Shown piece after piece: positions 1-5,695 of a DNA stretch of 6,153 nt (position 1 is the stretch's first letter; each line of letters opens with the position of its first letter). Source of the stretch: an uncultured Clostridia bacterium (GTDB taxonomy: Bacteria > Bacillota > Clostridia > Oscillospirales > Butyricicoccaceae); assembly GCA_947856675.1 (NCBI GenBank), contig CANUCM010000175.1, forward strand, positions 1-6,153, read 5' to 3'. The notes beneath the pieces were generated by a model. It made no database searches. It saw only the letters and a program-made list of their open reading frames with translations, and had not been told where the DNA came from. A program made the position numbers and the translations under genes.

Positions 1-36
1 GCGAATCGGCAGAGTGATCGGGAAGGAGGGCGGCAG

Positions 37-636
37 ATGAACAAGTCGGAGAGCAAATATTTCAATACCGCCCTGCGCCTGGATGAGGCGCTGATTGCGC
101 TGCTGGAGGAGAAGGATCTGGAGTACATCACCATCAAGGAGATCTGCTGGCGGGCCGGGGTCAGCCGTTCCACTTTTTATCTGCACTATGAAACCCTGGC
201 TGACCTTGTGAATGAAACGGCGGAAATGATAAACCGGCGGTTTCTCTCTTATTTCCCCCGGCAGAAAGAGGAACTTTTGCGCAGCATGAACAGCCGGGAA
301 CAGAAGGAGCTGATTCTGGTCACCCGGGAGTATCTGCTGCCCTATCTCCGCTTTATCCGGGACAATAAAAAAGTCTACCGGGCAGCGTTTCGAAACCCCG
401 GCGGCATACAGGCCGATGCCCGGTACGGAGAGCTGAAGCGGCACATTCTGCACCCCATTTTGACGTGTTTTGAGGTGCCGGAGGCCCACCACGCGTATTA
501 CATTGCCTACTATGTGGAGGGCATTATGGCCATAGTCAAGGAATGGCTGCGGCGCGGCTGTTCCGACTCTGTGGAGATGCTTGCCGATGTCATTGAGGCT
601 TGCGTGCGCCCGAAAGGCGGCGGTTATGAGAAGTGA
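37..636 (+). CDS. TetR/AcrR-family transcriptional regulator
   Basis: This is a 199-aa protein, a normal length for TetR-family one-component repressors. The N-terminal DNA-binding part is recognisable: a first helix at about residues 10-25, then a helix-turn-helix at about 31-51 with the typical ITIKEICWRAGVSRSTFYLHY pattern just before the post-HTH helix. Residues 55-190 are helical and would form the ligand-binding and dimerisation domain. They hold no motif that reveals the ligand, although the aromatic-rich stretch around HHAYYIAYYVEG (151-162) probably lines a core helix. The start is set by a strong GGAAGGAGGG ribosome site at 21-30, six bases before the ATG. The 3' end overlaps the next gene by 11 bp, so the two are probably translationally coupled, and the regulator likely controls its own operon (inference). 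No promoter is visible because only 36 bases lie upstream. Confidence 0.93.
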   Translation: MNKSESKYFNTALRLDEALIALLEEKDLEYITIKEICWRAGVSRSTFYLHYETLADLVNETAEMINRRFLSYFPRQKEELLRSMNSREQKELILVTREYLLPYLRFIRDNKKVYRAAFRNPGGIQADARYGELKRHILHPILTCFEVPEAHHAYYIAYYVEGIMAIVKEWLRRGCSDSVEMLADVIEACVRPKGGGYEK

Positions 637-1306
637 CGGCCGGGCCGGCCGGCTTTTTCGGGCCTGGCGGCAGGATTATATCCGGCAGACTATGACGAGC
701 GCAGCGATGTCTTTTGGCTGCACGGTGGTTTTTGCCCTGTACCATGGGTACCCGGGCTTATGCTGCGGTTCTGTATGGCACGGCAGCATCGGCGTGTTTT
801 ATCTTTTGCTTGCGGTGATCCGGGGCGTTGTTCTTTGGGCAGAGCAGAAGAACCGAACGCGCTCCCCGTTACAGCAGGAGCGCTGCCGTCGCCGGACTTT
901 TCTCATCAGCTCCATTTTTCTGCTGATGCTGGATTTGGCGCTGATCCTGCCCATTTCCATGATGGTGACGCTGGACACGCCTGCAACCATGGGGCTGATC
1001 CCGGCCATTGCCATGGCGGTGTATACCACCTGGAAGATCACCATGGCTTCTGTCCATATCGGCCGGCAGCGGCGCAGAGCCGGCGGAAATATTCTCGTTG
1101 CAGAGCTGCGGACCGTCAATTTTATTGACGCGCTGGTGGCGATTCTCACGCTGCAGAACACCCTGATCATGGTCAAGCGGACAGGGGCGGGCGAAAACGG
1201 TATGCTGCCGGTGTCGGCTGCTTCCAGCGCTGTGATTTATGCGGCGATTGTAAGCATCACTCTTCGGATGATGTGCCGGGGCTTGCGGAAACCAAGCCGA
1301 CAATAA
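626..1306 (+). CDS. Six-helix integral membrane protein, function unknown
   Basis: I do not recognise the family. The chosen ATG at 626 gives 226 aa; it follows an AAAGGCGG-type ribosome site and overlaps the TetR stop codon, which is typical of coupled genes. An in-frame ATG at 581 lies deep inside the regulator and has no ribosome site. Hydrophobic segments lie at about residues 23-40, 52-71, 92-115, 122-143, 164-183 and 196-213, so six transmembrane helices are likely. The loops between helices 2 and 3 (EQKNRTRSPLQQERCRRR) and 4 and 5 (GRQRRRAGG) are strongly basic and, by the positive-inside rule, cytoplasmic. The basic N- and C-termini fit the same topology. No transporter or enzyme motif is visible. 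Being coupled to a TetR regulator suggests a regulated membrane function such as efflux or stress response, but that is inference only. Confidence 0.8.
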   Translation: MRSDGRAGRLFRAWRQDYIRQTMTSAAMSFGCTVVFALYHGYPGLCCGSVWHGSIGVFYLLLAVIRGVVLWAEQKNRTRSPLQQERCRRRTFLISSIFLLMLDLALILPISMMVTLDTPATMGLIPAIAMAVYTTWKITMASVHIGRQRRRAGGNILVAELRTVNFIDALVAILTLQNTLIMVKRTGAGENGMLPVSAASSAVIYAAIVSITLRMMCRGLRKPSRQ

Positions 1307-1311
1307 AGATA

Positions 1312-1367
1312 AAATCCTCCCGCGCGGTGCCTCTGAGGCAGAGGTCGGCACGGGAGGATTTCGTTTT
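1312..1367. terminator. Bidirectional intrinsic terminator between convergent genes
   Basis: An 11-bp perfect stem pairs AAATCCTCCCG (1312-1322) with CGGGAGGATTT (1351-1361). The loop itself contains a small hairpin (TGCCT/AGGCA). On the plus strand the stem ends in TTT and is followed by CGTTTTC; on the minus strand it is followed by a T-rich tail TTTTATCTTTATT. It starts six bases after the stop codon of the membrane protein and lies 68 bases beyond the stop of the convergent methyltransferase, so it can serve both. Confidence 0.85.
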
Positions 1368-1429
1368 CAGAGACATGGATTCCTGACAGCTGTAAAGCCT
1401 GCCTGCGCGTTATCCGGCAGAGGTCCTGT

Positions 1430-2161
1430 TCAGACGTGCTTTCCTGCACGCACCAGCAGCATCATGGGCCGCCGCAACTCATCCTGCATGCCGGGGAGCT
1501 GAAGCATTTCCCCGGACGGCTGCACTTCTTCCACCACTTCCAGGACAAAGCCGCAGCCGAGCAGCCCCATGAGGATTTGTGTGAGGGTGTGGTGCTGCTT
1601 GACCACTTCGCAGCCAAGGAAGCGGGTCACCCGCCGGCCGGGCCGGAAGTAATCATCCACAGGCCAGTATTTGGGGGTTTTGTCTTCATCATAGATCCAG
1701 TCCTGATGAACGCCGGAGGTAAAGACGGGATGCTCGATGTTGAACAGGAAGGTGCCGCCGGGTTTCAGCGTCCGCCAGACATTTTGGAAAACCTGCGCCA
1801 GATCCTCGATGTAATGCAGCGCCAGATTGGACACCGCGATGTCCCAGGTGTTTTCGGGATACTCATAGTCTTCGAGAGCGCAGAGGCGGTACTGGATTAT
1901 TTCGTCCTGATTTTTCAGCCTTGCCTGCGCCAGCATTTTTTCGCTCAGGTCAATGCCCAGCACCCGGGCCGCTCCGTGGTCCGCGGCATATTTGCAGTGC
2001 CAGCCGTAGCCGCAGCCCAGATCCAGTACGGCCGTGCCCTCCAGGGGCGGAAACAGCGGTTTCAGCTGATGCCACTCTCCGGCGGCTGCCAGCCCGCCCT
2101 TGCTGCGGTTCATCCGGGCATATTGGGAAAAAAAGACATCGTTATCATATTCATTCGGCAT
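1430..2161 (-). CDS. Class I SAM-dependent methyltransferase
   Basis: This 243-aa Rossmann-fold methyltransferase is of the Methyltransf_11/25 type. Motif I, the SAM-binding glycine loop, is VLDLGCGYG at residues 45-53. The acidic residue that binds the SAM ribose is D71 in GIDLS (69-73). Motif IV is DIAVSNLALHY at 107-117, and the LKPGG turn before strand 5 is at 132-136. Together these cover the whole cofactor fold. The substrate is not shown; the C-terminal part (145-235) would decide it, and small molecules are the usual targets of this group. The frame is open 60 codons further upstream, but the ATG at 2161 is preferred because AGGAAAGG lies about 12 bases before it and the protein aligns with family starts there. 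The spacing is a little long. The gene is divergent from cat and convergent with the membrane protein. Confidence 0.9.
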   Translation of the reverse strand: MPNEYDNDVFFSQYARMNRSKGGLAAAGEWHQLKPLFPPLEGTAVLDLGCGYGWHCKYAADHGAARVLGIDLSEKMLAQARLKNQDEIIQYRLCALEDYEYPENTWDIAVSNLALHYIEDLAQVFQNVWRTLKPGGTFLFNIEHPVFTSGVHQDWIYDEDKTPKYWPVDDYFRPGRRVTRFLGCEVVKQHHTLTQILMGLLGCGFVLEVVEEVQPSGEMLQLPGMQDELRRPMMLLVRAGKHV

Positions 2162-2234
2162 GGCATTTTCTGACCTTTCCTTAAAAATATAGCCGGCTCT
2201 GCCGGTAAAAGCAGAGCGTTTATGAAGTCGCTTT

Positions 2235-2263
2235 ATCGTATCATTTTTGAGCGCGGGATGCAA
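2235..2263 (-). promoter_or_regulatory. Candidate sigma-A promoter of the methyltransferase gene
   Basis: Read on the minus strand, TTGCAT (2258-2263) is followed after exactly 17 bases by TACGAT (2235-2240). Transcription would begin near 2228 and give a leader of about 67 nt. That leader holds a small 6-bp hairpin, CTCTGC/GCAGAG (2197-2216). Both boxes are imperfect matches, so this is tentative. Confidence 0.4.
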
Positions 2264-2333
2264 CTGTACGGCGGACAGAAACAAAATCCTTTTCCGCGGG
2301 TTTTCGCGGCCTGTGCCGGCGGCAGCAGAGATA

Positions 2334-2362
2334 TTGTGCATTTCCGACGCTCCGCTTATAAT
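2334..2362 (+). promoter_or_regulatory. Candidate sigma-A promoter of cat
   Basis: A consensus -10 box TATAAT lies at 2357-2362. A weak -35 box TTGTGC (2334-2339) lies 17 bases upstream. The predicted start near 2369 gives a leader of about 30 nt before the cat ATG. The leader has room only for the GGAAGGAG ribosome site (2383-2390) and has no leader peptide or sequestering hairpin. Confidence 0.6.
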
Positions 2363-2399
2363 GAAATAAAGCGGTTAAGCAAGGAAGGAGAAAAGGCCG

Positions 2400-3029
2400 A
2401 TGGCGTTTACCCTGATTGATCTGGAGCACTGGGCCCGGAAAGAATACTTTGAGCACTATTTTTCTCAGGTTCCCTGTACTTACAGCGCGGTGTTTCGGCT
2501 GGATATTACCCGCCTGCGGCAGCGGGGGCAGAAGCTGTACCCCACCATGCTGTATCATCTTGCCGGGGAGGTCAACTGCAGAGAGGAATTCCGCACGGCG
2601 CTGAACGGGGCGGGACAGCTGGGCATTTATGATTGCCTGCACCCCTGTTATACCGTTTTTCATCCGGAGAGCGAAACCTTCTCCAATCTCTGGACGGAAT
2701 ACAGTTCAGACTATGAGACCTTTTGCGCGGCCTGGCGCCGGGATACGGCACAGTATGGTGACAGGCCCGGCATGGAGGGCAAGCCGGGCACGCCGGAAAA
2801 CACGTTTCCCGTGTCCATGCTGCCCTGGGCCGGCTTTGAGGGATTTAACCTGAATCTGCAAAAGGGTTATGATTTCCTGCTGCCCATTTTCACCATGGGG
2901 AAATATCAGACGGAAAACGGAAAAACGCTGCTGCCTCTGGCGGTGCAGGTCCACCACGCAGTGTGCGATGGGTTTCATCTGTGCCGTTTTGTAAACGGAC
3001 TGCAGGAGCGGCTGAATGAAGCGCGCTGA
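2400..3029 (+). CDS. cat: Type A chloramphenicol O-acetyltransferase (CatP-like)
   Basis: The 209-aa protein would transfer acetyl from acetyl-CoA to the 3-hydroxyl of chloramphenicol, inactivating the drug in the cytoplasm; the family works as a trimer. It matches the family from end to end. It has the N-terminal RKEYFEHYFSQVPCTYS block (13-29), the MEGKPGTPEN turn (125-134), the VSMLPW strand with the conserved Ser139 (equivalent to Ser148 of CAT III), GFNLNLQKGYDFLLPIF (148-164), and the catalytic motif HHAVCDG (185-191) with His186 as the general base and Asp190. From memory it is especially close to clostridial CatP, which is about 207 aa long. All catalytic residues are present, so it should be active. 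The start is fixed by GGAAGGAG nine bases upstream. Codon use looks like that of the neighbours and no mobile element flanks it, which suggests a resident gene. An acetyltransferase acting on another substrate remains possible. Confidence 0.94.
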   Translation: MAFTLIDLEHWARKEYFEHYFSQVPCTYSAVFRLDITRLRQRGQKLYPTMLYHLAGEVNCREEFRTALNGAGQLGIYDCLHPCYTVFHPESETFSNLWTEYSSDYETFCAAWRRDTAQYGDRPGMEGKPGTPENTFPVSMLPWAGFEGFNLNLQKGYDFLLPIFTMGKYQTENGKTLLPLAVQVHHAVCDGFHLCRFVNGLQERLNEAR

Positions 3030-3100
3030 ATTGCCGGGCGGAAGGGCGTTTTCTCGGCGGGGTGCGGGTAAAAATGCTTTGGAAGAATGCCCGCCCATAG

Positions 3101-3121
3101 AAAATGAGCATTTTACATTTT
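3101..3121. promoter_or_regulatory. Operator-like palindrome at the flavodoxin promoter
   Basis: AAAATGAGCATTTT (3101-3114) has perfect 6-bp arms around AG and overlaps the first bases of the -35 box. A further CATTTT follows at 3116-3121, and another AAAATG lies upstream at 3071-3076. Repeated half-sites at a promoter suggest a binding site for a dimeric regulator. AT-rich chance similarity is the alternative. Confidence 0.4.
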
Positions 3122-3140
3122 TGGGCAGCCGGTTTACAAT
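3112..3140 (+). promoter_or_regulatory. Sigma-A promoter of the flavodoxin gene
   Basis: TTTACA (3112-3117) and TACAAT (3135-3140) are separated by 17 bases, each one mismatch or so from consensus. Transcription would start near 3147, giving a short leader that carries the strong TGAGGAGG ribosome site at 3158-3165. The promoter makes the gene independent of cat, although no convincing terminator separates them. Confidence 0.7.
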
Positions 3141-3172
3141 CAAGACAAAACATATCCTGAGGAGGTAGTTTT

Positions 3173-3649
3173 ATGAATCCGTTGGTTGCTTATTTTTCTG
3201 CCACCGGTGTGACGGCCGGGGCGGCAAAGGCTTTGGCACAGGCCGTGAATGGGGCGCTGTATGAGATTCGCCCGGCGGTTCCCTATACCAGTGCGGATCT
3301 GAACTGGCGGGATGCCGGCTCCCGCTCCAGTGTGGAGATGAAAGACCCGGGCTCCCGTCCGGCACTGGCTGACACCAATGCCCCGGTGGACGGGCACGAC
3401 GTCGTTTTTTTGGGATTTCCCGTTTGGTGGTATGTTGCCCCCACCATTCTCAACACTTTTTTGGAGGCATACGACTTTTCCGGCAAAACCATTGTTCTTT
3501 TTGCAACTTCCGGCGGAAGCGGTTTGGGCAAGTCGGCAGAGGGGCTGCGTCCCAGCGCCCCCGGTGCAAAAATCATAGACGGTCGGATGCTCAACGGCCG
3601 CTTCAGCGAGGAAGAACTGAAGTCCTGGGTTAAAGAGCTGAAGCTGTGA
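3173..3649 (+). CDS. Flavodoxin-fold FMN protein
   Basis: This is a 158-aa flavodoxin-like protein, the length of short-chain flavodoxins and of the Flavodoxin_4 type annotated in many Clostridia. The first strand LVAYFSATG leads into the FMN phosphate loop SATGVT (9-14, the S/T-x-T-G-x-T pattern). VVFLGFPVWWYVAPTILNTF (77-96) contains the WWY segment that stacks on the isoalloxazine ring. KTIVLFATSGGSGLG (105-119) is the second flavin-contacting loop. It should bind FMN and carry electrons or serve as a small quinone or nitro-compound reductase in the cytoplasm; the partner cannot be told. The start follows TGAGGAGG by seven bases. It has its own promoter and terminator, so it is essentially a single-gene unit. 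No signal peptide, lipobox or Cys redox pair is present. Confidence 0.9.
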   Translation: MNPLVAYFSATGVTAGAAKALAQAVNGALYEIRPAVPYTSADLNWRDAGSRSSVEMKDPGSRPALADTNAPVDGHDVVFLGFPVWWYVAPTILNTFLEAYDFSGKTIVLFATSGGSGLGKSAEGLRPSAPGAKIIDGRMLNGRFSEEELKSWVKELKL

Positions 3650-3691
3650 TGCAGCATGCAGCACTGACTGCCTGCCGTATTTTCCAAAAGT

Positions 3692-3734
3692 AAAAAGGCC
3701 CGGCCTGCACTGACGGCGCAGGCCGGGTTTTTTT
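3692..3734 (+). terminator. Strong rho-independent terminator after the flavodoxin gene
   Basis: CCCGGCCTGC (3699-3708) pairs perfectly with GCAGGCCGGG (3718-3727) over a 9-nt loop and is followed by seven T residues (3728-3734). Five A residues precede the stem at 3692-3696, so weak action on the other strand is possible. It closes the cat/flavodoxin block before the XRE promoter. Confidence 0.93.
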
Positions 3735-3820
3735 GTACTTTTTGGGTTTTGGCACAGCGCAAGCAAGAGCCGGTATCTGGCGGGAGGGGGCTTTGGGGCG
3801 CGGGCGGCGATTTGAAAAAT

Positions 3821-3830
3821 GGCAATTGCC
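3821..3830. promoter_or_regulatory. Palindromic operator candidate GGCAATTGCC
   Basis: This perfect 10-bp palindrome overlaps the -35 box of the HTH gene. If one mismatched pair is allowed, symmetry extends on each side to AAA...TTT (3817-3834). Its place at the -35 element of a gene for a DNA-binding protein fits autorepression, which is inference. Confidence 0.45.
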
Positions 3831-3854
3831 TTTTCGCCGAAAACACCGTATAAT
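3826..3854 (+). promoter_or_regulatory. Sigma-A promoter of the HTH regulator gene
   Basis: TTGCCT (3826-3831) is followed after exactly 17 bases by the consensus TATAAT (3849-3854). Transcription should start near 3861, giving a leader of about 28 nt that contains AGGAGGGCGAGG before the ATG at 3889. It lies just past the flavodoxin terminator, so it is the main entry point for the right-hand gene block. Confidence 0.72.
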
Positions 3855-3888
3855 GGCGACGAGAATGCAGGAGGGCGAGGGTGCGGTT

Positions 3889-4416
3889 ATGCCAAGAATA
3901 TCCACAAAAGAAAACAAGAACGTCTATCACAAGGCCAGGGAAGCGCTGCATCTTACGCGTGAAGCGGCCGGCGAGCTGCTGGAGAGTATGACCCCTGAGC
4001 GCATTGAAAAAATTGAAAACGAGCGCTGCCTGCCGCACCCGGACGAGGTGCTGGTGATGGCGGAAAAGTACAAGCAGCCCAGCCTGTGCAATTACTATTG
4101 CGCCAATCAGTGCCCCATCGGGCAGCAGTACGTGCCGGAAGTAAAAGTGCGGGATTTGTCCCAGATTGTACTGGAAATGCTGGCTTCGCTCAATTCCATG
4201 AACAGGAGCAAGGAACGCCTGATTGAAATTACGGCGGACGGCGTGGTGGAGGATGACGAGCTGGGGGATTTTGTTTTTATTCAGAAAGAGCTGGAGCGCA
4301 TTTCCGTCACGGTGGAAACCCTGCAGCTTTGGGCGGAACAAATGCTGGCCACCGGAGCCATTGATGCACAGCAGTATCGTTTATGCAGGGAGCGGGCGGA
4401 CAGAGAGGAAGATTGA
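3889..4416 (+). CDS. XRE-type HTH protein with CX3CX3C motif
   Basis: The 175-aa protein begins with an XRE/Cro-like helix-turn-helix at about residues 11-63: NVYHKAREALHLTREAAGELL, then ERIEKIENERCLPHPDEVLVMAEKY, the usual pattern of a helix-turn-helix followed by KIE and P-x-P-DEV. Directly after it comes SLCNYYCANQCPIGQQY, with Cys67, Cys71 and Cys75 spaced CX3CX3C, plus Cys47 in the HTH domain. Residues 85-155 are helical and charged, with a long helix likely at 129-156. The Cys cluster could hold zinc or an iron-sulfur cluster, or sense redox state, but none of this is proven. I recall similar HTH proteins in Clostridia without a defined role. The ATG at 3889 is chosen because it follows AGGAGGGCGAGG; upstream in-frame ATGs have no ribosome site and lie at or before the promoter. 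It leads the block ending in the ABC ATPase. Confidence 0.85.
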   Translation: MPRISTKENKNVYHKAREALHLTREAAGELLESMTPERIEKIENERCLPHPDEVLVMAEKYKQPSLCNYYCANQCPIGQQYVPEVKVRDLSQIVLEMLASLNSMNRSKERLIEITADGVVEDDELGDFVFIQKELERISVTVETLQLWAEQMLATGAIDAQQYRLCRERADREED

Positions 4417-4493
4417 TCCGGCATACTTGCTGCGCAGGGAGAAATACACAGCTTTAATTTGCGGATTTTGTCATGGTGCACGCAAAAGGCCCG

Positions 4494-4502
4494 TGATAAA
4501 AT
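4494..4502 (+). promoter_or_regulatory. Possible extended -10 promoter upstream of the small ORF
   Basis: TGATAAAAT matches the extended -10 form TGnTATAAT with one change. No good -35 box lies at 16-18 bases. Transcription would start near 4509, inside the palindrome at 4504-4542. Read-through from the promoter at 3826 is the alternative source of transcript. Confidence 0.35.
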
Positions 4503-4503
4503 A

Positions 4504-4542
4504 GCAGCATAAGAAAAGACAGTGTCTTTTGATATGTGCTGC
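4504..4542. repeat. Nested inverted repeat before the small ORF
   Basis: GCAGCA (4504-4509) pairs with TGCTGC (4537-4542). Inside it, AAAAGAC (4514-4520) pairs with GTCTTTT (4524-4530) around a 3-nt loop, with a short internal loop between the two stems. It ends three bases before the GAGGT ribosome site of the small ORF (4546-4550). It has no T tract after the stem, so it is a poor terminator. It could be an operator or an RNA structure affecting translation. Confidence 0.6.
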
Positions 4543-4557
4543 AGCGAGGTGATACCG

Positions 4558-4668
4558 ATGGATGCAAGGGCGCGGATTTTAGCCATCCGGCTGATGGAAG
4601 CGCTTCGAAAAACGCCCGGCTATACCCGATTGCTGGGTGTCGAGGTGGTTTGGAAAAAAACAGGCTGA
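4558..4668 (+). CDS. Probable 36-aa small protein
   Basis: I assign no family. The ATG is preceded by GAGGTGAT with seven-base spacing, as good as the sites of the confirmed genes nearby, and the frame reads MDARARILAIRLMEALRKTP, then GYTRLLGVEVVWKKTG. Residues 3-18 would form a basic amphipathic helix with a hydrophobic face of I7, L8, I10, L12, M13 and L16. The protein is basic, has no signal peptide or transmembrane segment, and its codons look like those of its neighbours. The last codons run through seven A residues (4654-4660). If ribosomes slipped +1 there, the frame would stay open and join the downstream coiled-coil gene, since that frame has no stop from 4595 to 5677. It sits between the HTH gene and the coiled-coil gene in the same direction. 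Chance occurrence cannot be excluded. Confidence 0.5.
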   Translation: MDARARILAIRLMEALRKTPGYTRLLGVEVVWKKTG

Positions 4669-4738
4669 GGGCTGTTTCACCTCCCGTTTTGCAGACAATC
4701 GGAAACAGATCTACAAAATTGAGAGAGGGGACTATGAG

Positions 4739-5680
4739 ATGGGTGTGTATGATGACAGGCTCAGGGAACTGCTGGCTCAATGCGCCAGAAAAAAGAAGCT
4801 GGAAGCTGCGGCGTCGGAGCTGCGCAAGCAGCGGGAAACCTATGCCGTTCGGGCACGGGAGCTGGAGCGGATGTTCCGGGATGAGCAGGAGGATGTAGAC
4901 CGTTTGGAAGGCCGCAGCCTTTCGGCTTTTTTCTACAGGGTGACCGGCAGAATGGAGGAAAAGCTGGCCGCGGAAAAACAGGAAGCCTATGCCGCACGGG
5001 TCAAATATGATGCCGTGGCCAGAGAGCTTTCCGGAATCAAAGAAGATTTGCACCGGTGCACGGAGGAGCTGGATTCGCTGCGGGGGTGCGAAGAACGGTA
5101 TGCCGCTGTATTGCAGGAGAAGACCCGGGCAGTCAAGGCGGCCGGCGGAAGCACGGCAGAGAAAATCCTGCGTCTTGAAGAACAGCTGACCCGCCTGAGC
5201 AGCCGGGAGAGAGAAGCGGAGGAAGCGTTCGCCGCCGGGCAGGCTGCGCTGGGCATTGTGGATCGCATGGAAGACGATCTTGGCAGTGCAGAAGACTGGG
5301 GTACATGGGATCTTGCGGGCGGCGGGGTGATCAGCGGGCTTGCCAAGTACAGCCACCTGGACAAGGTTCAGGCCTGTGTGGAAGAGCTCCAGTCCCAGCT
5401 GCGCCGGTTTAAAACTGAGCTTGCGGATGTCTTGGTGGATGCGGACATCCAGCTTGGCACCGATGGCTTTTTGCGGGCAGCCGATTATATTTTTGACGGC
5501 ATTTTTGTCGATTGGACCGTGCTGAACCGCATCCACCGGACGCAGGAACAGCTGCAGTGCACCCGTGACCAGATTTGCAGCGTGCAGGATAGGCTGCGGG
5601 CGCAGATGGAGCGGACCCGCATGGAAACAGAGGAAACACAGCGGGAGATAGCAGAGCTGGTGGGCAGGGTGCCCCTGTAA
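4739..5680 (+). CDS. Coiled-coil protein of unknown function
   Basis: This 313-aa soluble protein has no recognised named family. The start at 4739 is chosen because GAGAGGGG lies eight bases upstream; the same frame is open earlier, with a GTG at 4637 but no ribosome site there. Residues 5-56 and 73-170 are dense in Glu, Arg, Lys and Ala with heptad-like spacing (for example EKILRLEEQLTRLSSREREA at 141-160) and should form long coiled coils. Between them is a non-helical turn, LEGRSLSAFFYRVTGR (56-71). A second ordered break, WGTWDLAGGGVISGLAKYSH (187-206), follows, then another helical stretch with LQSQLRRFKTELADV (217-231). Residues 246-262 are aromatic and end in IFVDW, and a terminal coiled coil covers 263-307. 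There is no membrane helix, signal peptide or nucleotide-binding motif. It is separated from the ABC ATPase by 15 bp and is probably co-transcribed with it. Confidence 0.82.
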   Translation: MGVYDDRLRELLAQCARKKKLEAAASELRKQRETYAVRARELERMFRDEQEDVDRLEGRSLSAFFYRVTGRMEEKLAAEKQEAYAARVKYDAVARELSGIKEDLHRCTEELDSLRGCEERYAAVLQEKTRAVKAAGGSTAEKILRLEEQLTRLSSREREAEEAFAAGQAALGIVDRMEDDLGSAEDWGTWDLAGGGVISGLAKYSHLDKVQACVEELQSQLRRFKTELADVLVDADIQLGTDGFLRAADYIFDGIFVDWTVLNRIHRTQEQLQCTRDQICSVQDRLRAQMERTRMETEETQREIAELVGRVPL

Positions 5681-5695
5681 ACAAAGGAGAATTAC

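Noticed and set aside
3..17. Possible end of an upstream gene, a frame reading ESAE and a TGA at 15-17
   Set aside because: Only a few codons are visible and the other frames are equally possible, so no gene can be supported.
1436..2173. 245-codon plus-strand frame opposite the methyltransferase
   Set aside because: The minus strand encodes all the SAM-methyltransferase motifs; this frame is its shadow.
2222..2419. 65-codon plus-strand ORF overlapping the cat start, considered as a cat leader peptide
   Set aside because: It begins before the predicted cat promoter, runs past the cat start, has no good ribosome site, and shows no stalling-type layout with a sequestered cat ribosome site.
3032..3095. 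Possible terminator after cat (GCGGG/CCCGC stem and nearby GC repeats)
   Set aside because: The stem is only about five pairs with a loop of over 20 nt and no T tract, so cat may read through to the terminator at 3699.
3283..4341. 352-codon open frame on the minus strand spanning the flavodoxin, the terminator and the HTH gene
   Set aside because: It crosses a strong terminator and two well-supported plus-strand genes, and shows no recognisable domain.
4689..4717. TTGCAG-17 bp-TACAAA promoter-like pair before the coiled-coil gene
   Set aside because: Both boxes are weak and the implied start would fall inside the ribosome site, so translation from it is unlikely.
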